Assembly (NCBI GenBank): GCA_963764805.1
Contig: CAVXUB010000002.1
Location: 124,001 to 188,000, forward strand
Length of the DNA: 64,000 nucleotides
Source: CAVXUB01 sp963764805
Lineage (GTDB): Bacteria > Actinomycetota > Acidimicrobiia > Acidimicrobiales > Bog-793
Direction of reading: 5' to 3'
Each line of letters starts with the position of its first letter. Within the stretch, counting starts at the first letter, position 1. The notes beneath the pieces are model-generated. The model was given only the letters and a program-made list of their open reading frames with translations. It was not told the DNA's origin and ran no database searches. Made by a program: the position numbers and the translations under genes. Positions 25,140 to 33,396 of the stretch are shown piece after piece.

Positions 25140-27787
25140 GCCAGCTCCACGTGGACGATGGGCTGCGCCTCCGGGTCGGAGGCGACCAGCAACTCGAGCA
25201 CTTCCGCTCCGGTGGCTTCGCCCTGCAGGTTCCCCGCGTCCACGAGATCGGCGGCCGCCGCTTGGACGTTGGCGACGAACGAGGCGGGCCCGCTGGCACG
25301 GACAAGTTTGACGGGAGCTTTCATCGAGACCTTGTGATGCGTCTTGGCGGCCCGGATGCCGGCGAGGACCGCCGCCACGTCGTCGAGCACCGCCGGTGCC
25401 GCGGCGTGCAGCAGTGGCGCCAGCTCGCTGCCGGCGTCCGGCCACTCGGCAAGGTGGACAGAGCCCTGCTTCCACCACGACCAGACCTCCTCTGTGACGT
25501 AGGGCATCACGGGGGCGAAGAGGCGTTGCATGATCGACAGTGCGACCGCCAGCGCACGGCGCGCCGAGGCAGCCGCCGGTTCGCTCCGGTCCCTGTAGGC
25601 ACGGGCCTTCACGAGCTCGACGTAGTCGTCGCAGAACGTCCAGAAGAAGGCCTCCGTGCGCTCCAGAGCGCGGGCATAGTCGAGGGCCTCGAAGGCTCGT
25701 GTCGCCTCGCTCACCACTGCGGCCAGATGAGCGAGCATGGCGGCGTCGAGAGGCGTCAGCTCGGCATCCGCCGCTCCAGGGCCGGCGCTGGCGTCCGCAG
25801 CGCCCGGGCCGACTGTGGCGCCAGCAGCGCCAGGGCCTCCTGAGCGGCCGATGGCGTCCTCGGCGTCCAACCTCGACAGCACGAAACGGCTGACGTTCAA
25901 CAGCTTGATCGCCAACCGCCTCCCGATCTTCATCTGTCCCTCGTCGTAGATGGTGTCGACGCCGAGGCGCGCCGAGCCGGCCCAGTAACGCACCGCATCG
26001 GCGCCGTGAAGGTCGATCGGCTCGTTCGGGACGACGGTCTTGCCGCGCGACTTGGACATCTTCTTGCGGTCGGGATCGACGATCCAGCCGGAGACGGCGG
26101 CGTGCCGGAAGGGGACCGAATCGTTCTCCAAGTGCGACCTGACGACGGTGGAGAACAACCAGGTGCGGATGATCTCGTGCGCCTGCGGGCGAAGGTCCAT
26201 CGGGTAGACCCGCTCGAACAGGTCGGGATCATCCACCCACCAGCCGGCGATCTGGGGGGACAGCGACGAGGTCGCCCATGTGTCCATGACGTCCGGGTCG
26301 CCGACGAACCCCCCCGGCCTCCCCCTCTGCTCGGCGGCGTACCCCGGAGGGACGTCGGTGGACGGATCGACTGGCAGCGAGTCCTCCGCTGCCATGATCG
26401 GCTCGTCGATCGGTTGGCCCTCGGCATCGAGCGGGTACCAGATCGGGAAGGGAACCCCGAAGAAGCGCTGGCGAGTGATGTTCCAGTCGCCGGTCAGTCC
26501 CTCGACCCACGACTCGTAGCGGGCGCGCATGAACGGCGGGTGCCAATCGATCTGCCGGCCGCGGGCGATCAGGTCGGCACGGATGTCCATCGTGCGGACG
26601 AACCACTGCCTGGAGGAGACGATCTCGAGTGGGCGGTCGCCGTACTCGTAGAACTTGACCGGGTGCTTGATCGGCGTCGGGTCGCCGACCAGGTCCCCGG
26701 ACGCTCGCAACAGCTCGACGAGCCTCCGCTGAGCCTGCTTGGCGGACAGCCCGGCGATCTCGGCGGCGGCCGCCTTGGCCGCCTGCGGATCGCGCGACTC
26801 CCAACCAGGCTCTCCGATCGGCGCTTCGGCGAAGCGGCCGTCACGCCCGATCAGCGTGCGTGCCGGAAGGCGTAGCTCACGCCACCAGAGCACGTCCGTC
26901 AGGTCGCCGAAGGTGCAGACCATCGCCATGCCGGTCCCCTTGTCCGGCTCGGCGAGAGGGTGCGGCCGGATCGGCACCTCCATGCCGAACAGGGGAGTGA
27001 AGGCGGTCTTGCCGAACAGCGGCTGGAATCGCTCGTCGTCGGGATGGGCGACGAGCGCCACGCACGAGACGACGAGCTCAGGACGGGTGGTGTCGATCTC
27101 CAGCCTGCCCCCCTCGGACAGCTCGAACGACAGCCTGTGGTAGGCCCCGTCGATCTCCTTGTCCTTCAGCTCGGCTTGGGCGATCGCCGATTGGAAGTCG
27201 ACGTCCCACAGCGTCGGGGCTTCCATGCGGTAGATCTGGCCCCTCTTCAGCTCTCGCAGGAAGGCCCGCTGGGCGATCCGGCGGGGACGCGCCGAGATCG
27301 TCGCGTACTGGTGCGACCAGTCGTAGGAAAGGCCGAGGCGGCGCCAGAGCTCCTCGTAGGCACGCTCGTCCTCGACGCTGAGGCGCTCGCAGAGCTCGAC
27401 GAAGTTCGGCCGCGAGACCGAGACCGGCGCCGACGGCGGGCTGGCCGGTGGCTGGAACCCCGGGTCGTAGGCAAGCGAAGGTTCGCAACGGACGCCGTAG
27501 TGGTTCTGGACACGACGCTCCGTCGGCAGGCCGTTGTCGTCCCATCCGATCGGGTAGAAGACCGCCTTGCCCCGCATCCGCTGGAAGCGGGCGACGATGT
27601 CAGTCTGCGTGTAGGAGAACACGTGACCGACATGCAGCAGGCCGGAGACGGTGGGGGGCGGCGTGTCGATCGAGTAGACCTCCGCTCGCGGCCTCGACCT
27701 GTCGAAACGGTAGGTCCCCTCGGACTCCCACCTCTCCCCCCATTTGGCTTCGAGACCGTCGAGGATCGGGCGGCTAGGCGTTTCCAT
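25136..27787 (-). CDS. valS: Valyl-tRNA synthetase
   Basis: 883 residues. Class I synthetase: PTVSGLLHVGHVFSYTQTDIVARFQRMRG contains the HIGH-type motif, IGWDDNGLPTERRVQNHYG follows, the editing domain occupies about residues 200-400, and KKMSKSRGK is the KMSKS loop. The C-terminal anticodon-binding domain contains an insertion of three Gly/Pro/Ala-rich near-repeats (GPGAAGATV, GPGAADASA, GPGAADAE; DNA about 25764-25840). The C-terminal coiled-coil arm seen in many ValS proteins is short. The gene is divergent from cysS with only 20 bp between start codons. It is translationally coupled to the asparaginase-family gene downstream. Confidence 0.95.
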   Translation of the reverse strand: METPSRPILDGLEAKWGERWESEGTYRFDRSRPRAEVYSIDTPPPTVSGLLHVGHVFSYTQTDIVARFQRMRGKAVFYPIGWDDNGLPTERRVQNHYGVRCEPSLAYDPGFQPPASPPSAPVSVSRPNFVELCERLSVEDERAYEELWRRLGLSYDWSHQYATISARPRRIAQRAFLRELKRGQIYRMEAPTLWDVDFQSAIAQAELKDKEIDGAYHRLSFELSEGGRLEIDTTRPELVVSCVALVAHPDDERFQPLFGKTAFTPLFGMEVPIRPHPLAEPDKGTGMAMVCTFGDLTDVLWWRELRLPARTLIGRDGRFAEAPIGEPGWESRDPQAAKAAAAEIAGLSAKQAQRRLVELLRASGDLVGDPTPIKHPVKFYEYGDRPLEIVSSRQWFVRTMDIRADLIARGRQIDWHPPFMRARYESWVEGLTGDWNITRQRFFGVPFPIWYPLDAEGQPIDEPIMAAEDSLPVDPSTDVPPGYAAEQRGRPGGFVGDPDVMDTWATSSLSPQIAGWWVDDPDLFERVYPMDLRPQAHEIIRTWLFSTVVRSHLENDSVPFRHAAVSGWIVDPDRKKMSKSRGKTVVPNEPIDLHGADAVRYWAGSARLGVDTIYDEGQMKIGRRLAIKLLNVSRFVLSRLDAEDAIGRSGGPGAAGATVGPGAADASAGPGAADAELTPLDAAMLAHLAAVVSEATRAFEALDYARALERTEAFFWTFCDDYVELVKARAYRDRSEPAAASARRALAVALSIMQRLFAPVMPYVTEEVWSWWKQGSVHLAEWPDAGSELAPLLHAAAPAVLDDVAAVLAGIRAAKTHHKVSMKAPVKLVRASGPASFVANVQAAAADLVDAGNLQGEATGAEVLELLVASDPEAQPIVHVELA

Positions 27788-27790
27788 AGG

Positions 27791-27808
27791 CGGACTACGG
27801 TAATGGAA
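27791..27808. promoter_or_regulatory. Overlapping divergent -10 elements of valS and cysS
   Basis: Only 20 bp separate the valS and cysS start codons. CTACGGTAAT here offers a -10-like TACGGT on + (27796-27801), 6 nt before the cysS ATG, and TACCGT on - (27797-27802), 9 nt before the valS ATG. This would give leaderless transcripts both ways. No convincing -35 boxes are visible, so it is an inference from spacing. Confidence 0.4.
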
Positions 27809-29220
27809 TGCTGCGGCTGCACGACACGGCGAAGGGTCGTGTGACGACGCTCTCCTTGCGGGAGCCCGGCAAGTGCTCGCTGTACGTCTGCGGCTCGACC
27901 GTGTACAACGACCCGCACATCGGCCACGGCCGCTTCACGCTCGTGTTCGATCTGCTCCGCCGCTACTTGGCGTGGTGCGGGATCGAGGTGGACCACGTCT
28001 CCAACGTCACCGACATCGACGACAAGATCATCGCCCGCGCCAACGCCGAAGGGCGCCCCTGGAGCGAGGTTGCCGCCCAGTACGAGGAGGCGTGGTGGCA
28101 GGCCATGGACGCGCTCGGCGCGCTGCGCCCCCTGTCCACACCGCACGCCAGCGACTACCTCCCCCAGATGATCGAGCTGATCTCAGAGCTGGTGCGCCGC
28201 GACATCGCCTACGAGACGAGCGACGGCGTTTACCTTCAGGTCTCGCTGGTGGAGGGCTACGGTCTGCTGGCGCGCCAGTCCCTCGAGTCCCTGCGCGCCG
28301 GAGCCCGGGTCGAGGTCGTCGAGGAGAAGCGCTCGCCGCTCGACTTCGCCTTGTGGAAGAAGGCAAAGCCGGGAGAGCCGACGTGGGACTCTCCCTTCGG
28401 GCCCGGCAGGCCGGGGTGGCATACCGAGTGCGTGGTGATGTCGCTCGGGTTGCTCGGGGAGGCGTTCGACCTTCATGGAGGGGGCCAGGACCTCGCCTTC
28501 CCCCACCACGAGAACGAGCGCGCCCAGGCTGTCGCGCTCGGCAAGACCTTGTGCAATCACTGGATGCACAACGGGATGGTCGTAGTCGGCGGCGAGAAGA
28601 TGTCGAAGTCGCTCGGCAACTTCACGACGATCAGCGAGCTGTTGAAGGGAACCGATCCCCGTGCGTACCGGATGCTCGTGGCGCGCTCGTACTACCGCTC
28701 GCCCGTCGAGGTCACGCCCGACACGATCGCCGATGGGGAGAAGGCACTGAGCCGTCTCGACGCGTTCGCCCGGCGGTTCCCGGAGGCTGGCTTGCCGGCG
28801 GCGGTTGCGCGCTTGCCGCTCCAAGGAAACCCTTGGCGGGATGAGGAACTGGAGGAGAGGATCGTCGAGAGGTTTCGGGAGCGGATGGACGACGACCTCG
28901 ACACGTCGGGTGCGGTGGCCGCAGTGTTCGACGCGGTGCGTCAAGCGAACACTGCCGACGACGAGGGCGACCGTCCCGCTGCTCTGCGGGCGGCACGGGC
29001 TGGCGTGATGCTGGCGGGCGTCCTCGGGTTCGACCTCGGCACCCCCGAAGAGGAGATCGATCCCGATGTGGGAGATCTCGTCGCCCGTCGGGAGGAAGCG
29101 CGGCGGGTACGTGATTTCGCCCTAGCTGACACCTTGAAGGGCGAGATCGGCTCGCTCGGGTGGGTCGTCGAGGACACGCCGCAGGGCACCCGGGTGCACA
29201 AGCCGCGGTCGGACGACTGA
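27808..29220 (+). CDS. cysS: Cysteinyl-tRNA synthetase
   Basis: 470 residues. Class I synthetase with CGSTVYNDPHIGHGRFTLVFD (HIGH motif plus the Cys that binds the active-site zinc), RPGWHTECVVMSLGLLGEAFDLHGGGQDLAFPHHENERAQA (remaining zinc ligands Cys/His/Glu) and GEKMSKSLGNFTT (KMSKS). A DALR-type anticodon-binding domain follows from about residue 340. The length and GGQDLAFPHHENE context fit CysS rather than the related mycothiol ligase MshC, which lacks the long C-terminal part. It is divergent from valS; the short distance from the -10-like element suggests a leaderless mRNA. Confidence 0.94.
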   Translation: MLRLHDTAKGRVTTLSLREPGKCSLYVCGSTVYNDPHIGHGRFTLVFDLLRRYLAWCGIEVDHVSNVTDIDDKIIARANAEGRPWSEVAAQYEEAWWQAMDALGALRPLSTPHASDYLPQMIELISELVRRDIAYETSDGVYLQVSLVEGYGLLARQSLESLRAGARVEVVEEKRSPLDFALWKKAKPGEPTWDSPFGPGRPGWHTECVVMSLGLLGEAFDLHGGGQDLAFPHHENERAQAVALGKTLCNHWMHNGMVVVGGEKMSKSLGNFTTISELLKGTDPRAYRMLVARSYYRSPVEVTPDTIADGEKALSRLDAFARRFPEAGLPAAVARLPLQGNPWRDEELEERIVERFRERMDDDLDTSGAVAAVFDAVRQANTADDEGDRPAALRAARAGVMLAGVLGFDLGTPEEEIDPDVGDLVARREEARRVRDFALADTLKGEIGSLGWVVEDTPQGTRVHKPRSDD

Positions 29221-29434
29221 GCGGTGCTCGTGACCCGTCCGCGTGAGCCGTGCGCGTGAGCCCCGCTCGGGGCGCGGCGTGACAACCGATTGCGGCCCAA
29301 CTTCTAGCGCCTGCGCGCTGCCCGGGCTGCTACCGTTTGCGGCGGAACGAACGGGGCCTGCTGAACGGCGCCTGCTGAACGGTACGGAATCGCTCGGTCC
29401 TCTGTAAGAGTTACGTCAAAGGAGGATCGCCAAA

Positions 29435-29635
29435 GTGGCGACCGGAACAGTCAAGTGGTTCAACGCCGAGAAGGGCTACGGCTTCATCTCGCAGAGTGAC
29501 GGTGCCGATGTGTTCGTCCATCACACTGCCATCCAGATGAACGGCTATCGCTCTCTCGAGGAGGGTCAGCAGGTCGAATTCGACGTGCAAGACGGTCAGA
29601 AGGGTCTTCAGGCGGCAAACGTCCGCGCTGTCTGA
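29435..29635 (+). CDS. cspA: Cold-shock protein (CspA family)
   Basis: 66 residues with GTG start and a perfect AAAGGAGG site 10 nt upstream. A single cold-shock OB fold: TGTVKWFNAEKGYGFISQSDGADVFVHHTAI contains both RNP motifs (KGYGFI and VFVHH). It binds single-stranded nucleic acid and acts as an RNA chaperone. The last residues QKGLQAANVRAV are standard. Upstream 214 bp hold no other gene and may provide a long 5' leader of the kind seen in csp mRNAs, though I see no specific element. A GC-only hairpin follows the stop. Confidence 0.95.
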   Translation: MATGTVKWFNAEKGYGFISQSDGADVFVHHTAIQMNGYRSLEEGQQVEFDVQDGQKGLQAANVRAV

Positions 29636-29642
29636 ACTTCTC

Positions 29643-29658
29643 CCCGCCGGTAGGCGGG
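29643..29658 (+). terminator. Hairpin after cspA
   Basis: CCCGCC-GGTA-GGCGGG, a perfect 6-bp GC stem starting 8 nt after the cspA stop. There is no T run. It is likely the end of the monocistronic csp transcript. Confidence 0.5.
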
Positions 29659-29814
29659 CCTCCGTTGCTCTGCACCATCAAGCAGATCTACTCGCCGGTC
29701 GCGCGCGCCCAGTCACCTGACTGGACGAGCCTGACCGGCGAGCTGCGCGTCCGGCGTTCTTCAGCCCCTGAAGGCGCGCCCGGTGCAACTGCTGGCGCGG
29801 TACTCTGTTCGTAG

Positions 29815-29830
29815 GTTACTCTTCAGTAAC
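29815..29830. promoter_or_regulatory. Operator-like palindrome upstream of acyl-CoA dehydrogenase
   Basis: GTTACT-CTTC-AGTAAC, a perfect 6-bp dyad with a 4-bp spacer, 69 bp before the dehydrogenase ATG and in the probable promoter region. AT-rich dyads of this type in GC-rich genomes are usually binding sites for TetR-type regulators of fatty-acid degradation. No regulator gene lies next to it, so it would be bound in trans. Confidence 0.5.
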
Positions 29831-29899
29831 TCCGTTGACTCCCTTCGGCAGAACCGCGACGGCCCCGCCGGCCCGCGGCGACAGAACGAGGTGCACTGA

Positions 29900-31111
29900 A
29901 TGGGCGAGTTCTCGCTCGAGCTGAACGAAGACCAGATCCAGCTCCTCAAGTGGGTCCACGACTTCGCCGAGAACGTGATCCGTCCGGCCGCCCACGAGTG
30001 GGACGAGCGGGAAGAGACTCCCTGGCCGATCATCGAGGAGGCAGCCAAGGTCGGGATCTACTCGTTCGACTTCGTGGCGAACTGTTTCGCGGATCCGACC
30101 GGGCAGCTGCTGCCGCTCGTCAACGAGGAGATGGCGTGGGGAGACGCCGGGATCACCCTCGCCATCTTCGGCACGACTCTCGGCGTGGCCGGCATCGTGT
30201 CGAACGGGACTCCTGAGCAGATCGGCGAGTGGGTCCCGCAGTGCTTCGGAACCCCCGACTCCATCCGGACCGCCGCCTTCTGCGTCTCCGAGCCCGACGC
30301 CGGTTCCGACGTGAGCAGCTTGAAGACACGCGCCGTCTACGACGAGGCGAGCGACACCTGGACGCTCAATGGGACGAAGACCTGGATCACCAACGGCGGC
30401 ATCGCCGACATCCACGTGGTGGTCGCCTCTGTCGACCCGTCGCTCGGCTCGCGCGGCCAGGCGAGCTTCGTGATCCCTGCCACGCCCGGCCTCAGCCAGG
30501 GGCAGAAGTTCCAGAAGATGGGCATCCGCGCCTCGCACACGGCGGAGGTTGTCCTGCAGGACGTCAAGGTCCCGGGCCGCAACCTTCTAGGCGGCAAGGA
30601 GAAGCTGGACGAGAAGCTGGCTCGCGCCCGTGAGGGCAAGCGCTCCTCCTCGCAGGCGGCGATGGCGACTTTCGAGGCCTCGCGCCCGACGGTGGCCTCG
30701 CAGGCCGTAGGGATCGCACGGGCGGCGTACGAGTACGCCCTCGAGTACGCCAAGGAACGCAAGGCTTTCGGGCGGGCGATCATCGAGAACCAGGGGATCG
30801 CCTTCAAGCTCGCCGACATGAAGACCCGCACCGACGCCGCCAGGCTGCTCTACCAGCGGGCCGCATGGATGGGTGCGACGGGCAAGCACTACGAAGCCGG
30901 CGAAGGTTCCATGTCGAAGCTCTTCGCCGGCGAGACCGCAGTCTGGGTGACCGAGCAGGCGATCCAGATCCTCGGCGGCTACGGCTACGTACGGGACTAC
31001 CCCGTCGAGCGCTGGCACCGGGACTCGAAGATCTACACGATCTTCGAAGGCACCTCCGAGATCCAGCGGCTGATCGTCGCTCGGGCGATATCTGGCGTGC
31101 ACATCCAGTAG
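29900..31111 (+). CDS. Acyl-CoA dehydrogenase
   Basis: 403 residues of standard ACAD architecture: N-terminal helical domain; middle beta domain with AAFCVSEPDAGSDVSSLKTRA and the FAD/substrate segment WTLNGTKTWITNGGIADIHVVVA; C-terminal helical domain ending GGYGYVRDYPVERWHRDSKIYTIFEGTSEIQRLIVARAI. The Glu of IFEGTSE is the position of the catalytic base in several ACAD subfamilies. It oxidises an acyl-CoA to the trans-2-enoyl-CoA with electrons passed to ETF. Chain length cannot be read. An insertion of about 30 residues (KEKLDEKLARAREGKRSSSQAAMATFEASRP) makes the middle slightly long. A perfect palindrome upstream suggests repressor control. Confidence 0.92.
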   Translation: MGEFSLELNEDQIQLLKWVHDFAENVIRPAAHEWDEREETPWPIIEEAAKVGIYSFDFVANCFADPTGQLLPLVNEEMAWGDAGITLAIFGTTLGVAGIVSNGTPEQIGEWVPQCFGTPDSIRTAAFCVSEPDAGSDVSSLKTRAVYDEASDTWTLNGTKTWITNGGIADIHVVVASVDPSLGSRGQASFVIPATPGLSQGQKFQKMGIRASHTAEVVLQDVKVPGRNLLGGKEKLDEKLARAREGKRSSSQAAMATFEASRPTVASQAVGIARAAYEYALEYAKERKAFGRAIIENQGIAFKLADMKTRTDAARLLYQRAAWMGATGKHYEAGEGSMSKLFAGETAVWVTEQAIQILGGYGYVRDYPVERWHRDSKIYTIFEGTSEIQRLIVARAISGVHIQ

Positions 31112-31345
31112 CCGCCTCGTTGGGAGGCGGCGCGGACGAGGGCGGTCGGACGTCTCGCGGGTTTTGGCACGGTTTCGGTGACGGTGCCCGCGAAACGTTC
31201 AGCTGACCCCAGCCTCGACTCAAGTAGCGGAGCGGTTTCTGTCCCTCACGATCGAAACGGGGCAGATGGACGCCCGCGGTCGAGCAACGCGGTCGGATAG
31301 CTGGAGAGCTAGAACACGGGCCGCTCGCCTTCAGCCCATAGTCGC

Positions 31346-32032
31346 TCAAGGGACGCAGGCCATTGAGCCGGCGAAGAGCGACCAGGTTGACGTGGCGTTC
31401 GTAGAAGGAGATACGTCGGCACCCGTGCGACCCTGGTAGTACTGGAGATCGTCTACCGCCACCGCCATGGGAGATAGACCTTCCGCTCGGATCTGGAAGG
31501 TCGTCTTGGCAATGACCGAGGGCGCCGGAGGCTCGGTGATTTCACAGCGCCCGGATGGAAAGTTCAACACGATCCAGAGAGCTTGCCCTGAGGGGAGCAG
31601 CACACCGGTGGAGGGCCACGGCCTCGAGTGGCTGATGGGTGGCGGGTTCACGACAGTCGTGCTTGACGGGTTGCCGTCCACGAGTAAGTAGCTGGAGTGC
31701 CATCCGAAGACCCCTACCGAGATGCTGGCGATCCGCGCAGTCAGCCATCCATTGTTGGTGACTCGAAGCTCGATCCGCCGCCCTAGGAGCGGAGCTTGTC
31801 CCGTGTTGACCGATTGGATGTCCGAGAAGTCGAGCGTGAGACGGGGCCATATGGCGCCCGACGCATGGACTAGCGACAAGGCCGCGACAAGCGCGGCGGC
31901 CGCCGACAACATGAGCCAGTAGCGCCGCGGCGATGGTGAGGGAGGCATGAGGACCGAGACGATCGACAGCCTGTCCATGCCGGCCGGCGACTGACTTTCT
32001 GGAGGAAGAGCTTCTCGTTGACGAGTCACCAT
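31346..32032 (-). CDS. Hypothetical single-pass membrane or exported protein
   Basis: 228 residues from ATG 32032; an upstream in-frame ATG (32068) would place the start across the divergent operator. After about 35 charged residues comes one hydrophobic helix (YWLMLSAAAALVAALSLVHASGAIW), then an apparently extracellular beta-rich domain (IELRVTNNGWLTARIASISVGVFGWHSSYLLVDG; LWIVLNFPSGRCEI). No family is recognised. It is divergent from the membrane protein/GntR unit and its start lies only 23 bp from that unit's operator, so it may share regulation. Confidence 0.7.
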   Translation of the reverse strand: MVTRQREALPPESQSPAGMDRLSIVSVLMPPSPSPRRYWLMLSAAAALVAALSLVHASGAIWPRLTLDFSDIQSVNTGQAPLLGRRIELRVTNNGWLTARIASISVGVFGWHSSYLLVDGNPSSTTVVNPPPISHSRPWPSTGVLLPSGQALWIVLNFPSGRCEITEPPAPSVIAKTTFQIRAEGLSPMAVAVDDLQYYQGRTGADVSPSTNATSTWSLFAGSMACVP

Positions 32033-32057
32033 GTTTGGCATATTGTCATAGGACAAT
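32018..32057 (+). promoter_or_regulatory. Promoter with perfect 16-bp operator over -10 and start codon
   Basis: -35 TTGACG (32018-32023), 17-bp spacer, -10 TATTGT (32041-32046). A perfect inverted repeat ATTGTC-ATAG-GACAAT occupies 32042-32057, covering the -10 and the first two bases of the ATG at 32056, so the transcript should be leaderless. The site is placed to be blocked by the GntR-type protein encoded second in the operon. Confidence 0.65.
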
Positions 32058-32904
32058 GAGACTGTCAACAGTGTCGTCGGAGGACCTTCTCAGTCCGGCC
32101 GCTCAAGAACTGGCGTTGATTCTCGACCACTACGGCGTGCCCCGGACTCAGGCAGCAGCCGAGCTGATGGGCAGGTACGTGGACCGGGCGCGCTGGTTTC
32201 GCTTCGAGTGGGCGCTCCTGGCTGCAGTTTTCAGCCTTGTCGTCAGCTCCATCTGGTACGACGGCAGGGTCGGATTCAACTCGTTTCCGCTGCTCACGGA
32301 CATCCCGCTCGTCGTGATGATGGGATGGCTGGGCGGCATTGTGCGGACTGAGCTGTTCCGGTTACGTCCCCGCTCGCAATCCCGACGGCAAGCCATCTTG
32401 GCACCGAGGTACCCGGAAAGTCTGGGAAGCGTCGCCCTCTTCAGGACCTGCAGGACGGTCCTGTCGGTCACGATCTTCATATCGATCCTCAACCCCGCCA
32501 TTCCGTCGCTGGACCTCCATCCACTGCTGTTCGGGTTTCTCGCCGTCCTCGCATCGCTCGTCGTGATGCTCTCCGAGGCGTGCCGGCGTGCCATTGCGCA
32601 CCGTGCTCGCCCAGCCTTACCGGCCGACGTGGCGGTCGCCGACGCGGTGGTGAGGCAGATCGCCACGAGGGCGCTCGGCCTCGGGGCCACCGGCGTGACG
32701 CTTTGCTGCCTCAGCTACGAGCTCACCGTTCTCGCGACTGGTACTGATGGCGGCGTCGGCAAAGCGCTGGGATTGGCCGGAGCGGGATGTCTGATCGGGG
32801 CCTTCTTGCTCGCTTGGGCAGCCCGCACACTCGTGCGTGTGCCCCCGTTGCGGTCTTGGCGGCAGCTGCGTCGGCGAGCGCCCTCGGAAACTCATTCCGG
32901 ATGA
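32056..32904 (+). CDS. Integral membrane protein of unknown function, coupled to gntR
   Basis: 282 residues from ATG 32056, directly after the operator. Four to five hydrophobic segments are visible: WALLAAVFSLVVSSIW, LLTDIPLVVMMGWLGGIV, VTIFISILNPAIPSL / LLFGFLAVLASLVVML, LGLGATGVTLCCLSYELTVLA and LGLAGAGCLIGAFLLAWAAR. The soluble N-terminus has about 55 residues. I recognise no family. Its TGA overlaps the ATG of the GntR regulator by 4 bp. In YtrA-type systems the small GntR protein usually accompanies an ABC transporter; here no ATPase is present, so the regulated function is this protein alone, perhaps with the divergent exported protein. Confidence 0.75.
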   Translation: MRLSTVSSEDLLSPAAQELALILDHYGVPRTQAAAELMGRYVDRARWFRFEWALLAAVFSLVVSSIWYDGRVGFNSFPLLTDIPLVVMMGWLGGIVRTELFRLRPRSQSRRQAILAPRYPESLGSVALFRTCRTVLSVTIFISILNPAIPSLDLHPLLFGFLAVLASLVVMLSEACRRAIAHRARPALPADVAVADAVVRQIATRALGLGATGVTLCCLSYELTVLATGTDGGVGKALGLAGAGCLIGAFLLAWAARTLVRVPPLRSWRQLRRRAPSETHSG

Positions 32905-33290
32905 CGGTCATCAGTGTCGACAGCGGCTCACCGCTACCGGTCTACGAGCAGATCCGCCAGCAGATCGTGTCAATGGTTGGCTCAGGCGTCATTCTTCCTG
33001 GCAGCCCGCTGCCAACCATCCGGCAGCTGGCGGCGGACCTCGGACTGGCCAAGGGCACGATCAACAAGGCCTACGAAGCCTTGACTCGCGACGGCGTTAT
33101 CGTCAGCCGTGGCCGCCACGGCTCCTTCGTCTGCGATGCACCACCTCGGCTCGATCGCGCCGAGCAGCGTCTGAAACTTGCGTCGGCGGCGCAGGACTTC
33201 GCCCTAGTCGCCAGTCACTTGGGCGTCGCCGTCGAGGAGGCACACCGGCAGCTGGACGTCGCCTACGGGACGCTCCGCCAGCTGCGGTAG
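32901..33290 (+). CDS. GntR-family regulator, YtrA subfamily
   Basis: 129 residues. The N-terminal 75 are a GntR winged helix: PLPVYEQIRQQIVSMVGSGVILPGSPLPTIRQLAADLGLAKGTINKAYEALTRDGVIVSRGRHGSFV. The remaining roughly 50 residues are too short for an effector-binding domain of the FadR or HutC type. This short tail defines the YtrA subfamily, which normally represses its own operon. The ATG overlaps the stop of the membrane protein, and a perfect 16-bp palindrome covers the operon promoter, so autorepression is likely. The inducing signal is unknown; YtrA-type repressors often respond to cell-envelope stress. Confidence 0.85.
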   Translation: MTVISVDSGSPLPVYEQIRQQIVSMVGSGVILPGSPLPTIRQLAADLGLAKGTINKAYEALTRDGVIVSRGRHGSFVCDAPPRLDRAEQRLKLASAAQDFALVASHLGVAVEEAHRQLDVAYGTLRQLR

Positions 33291-33396
33291 CTCGGAGATG
33301 GGGGGCGGGGTTGATGTGGCTGCGGCAACAGGCAGGACTGCGCCGCCACCGGGGGCGGGCAGGTCGGCGCCTGCCGCGCCCCCGAGGCACTGTTGC

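Noticed and set aside
31112..31345. Hidden small gene downstream of the acyl-CoA dehydrogenase
   Set aside because: No ORF with a ribosome-binding site and normal codon bias; nothing recognised in these 234 bp.
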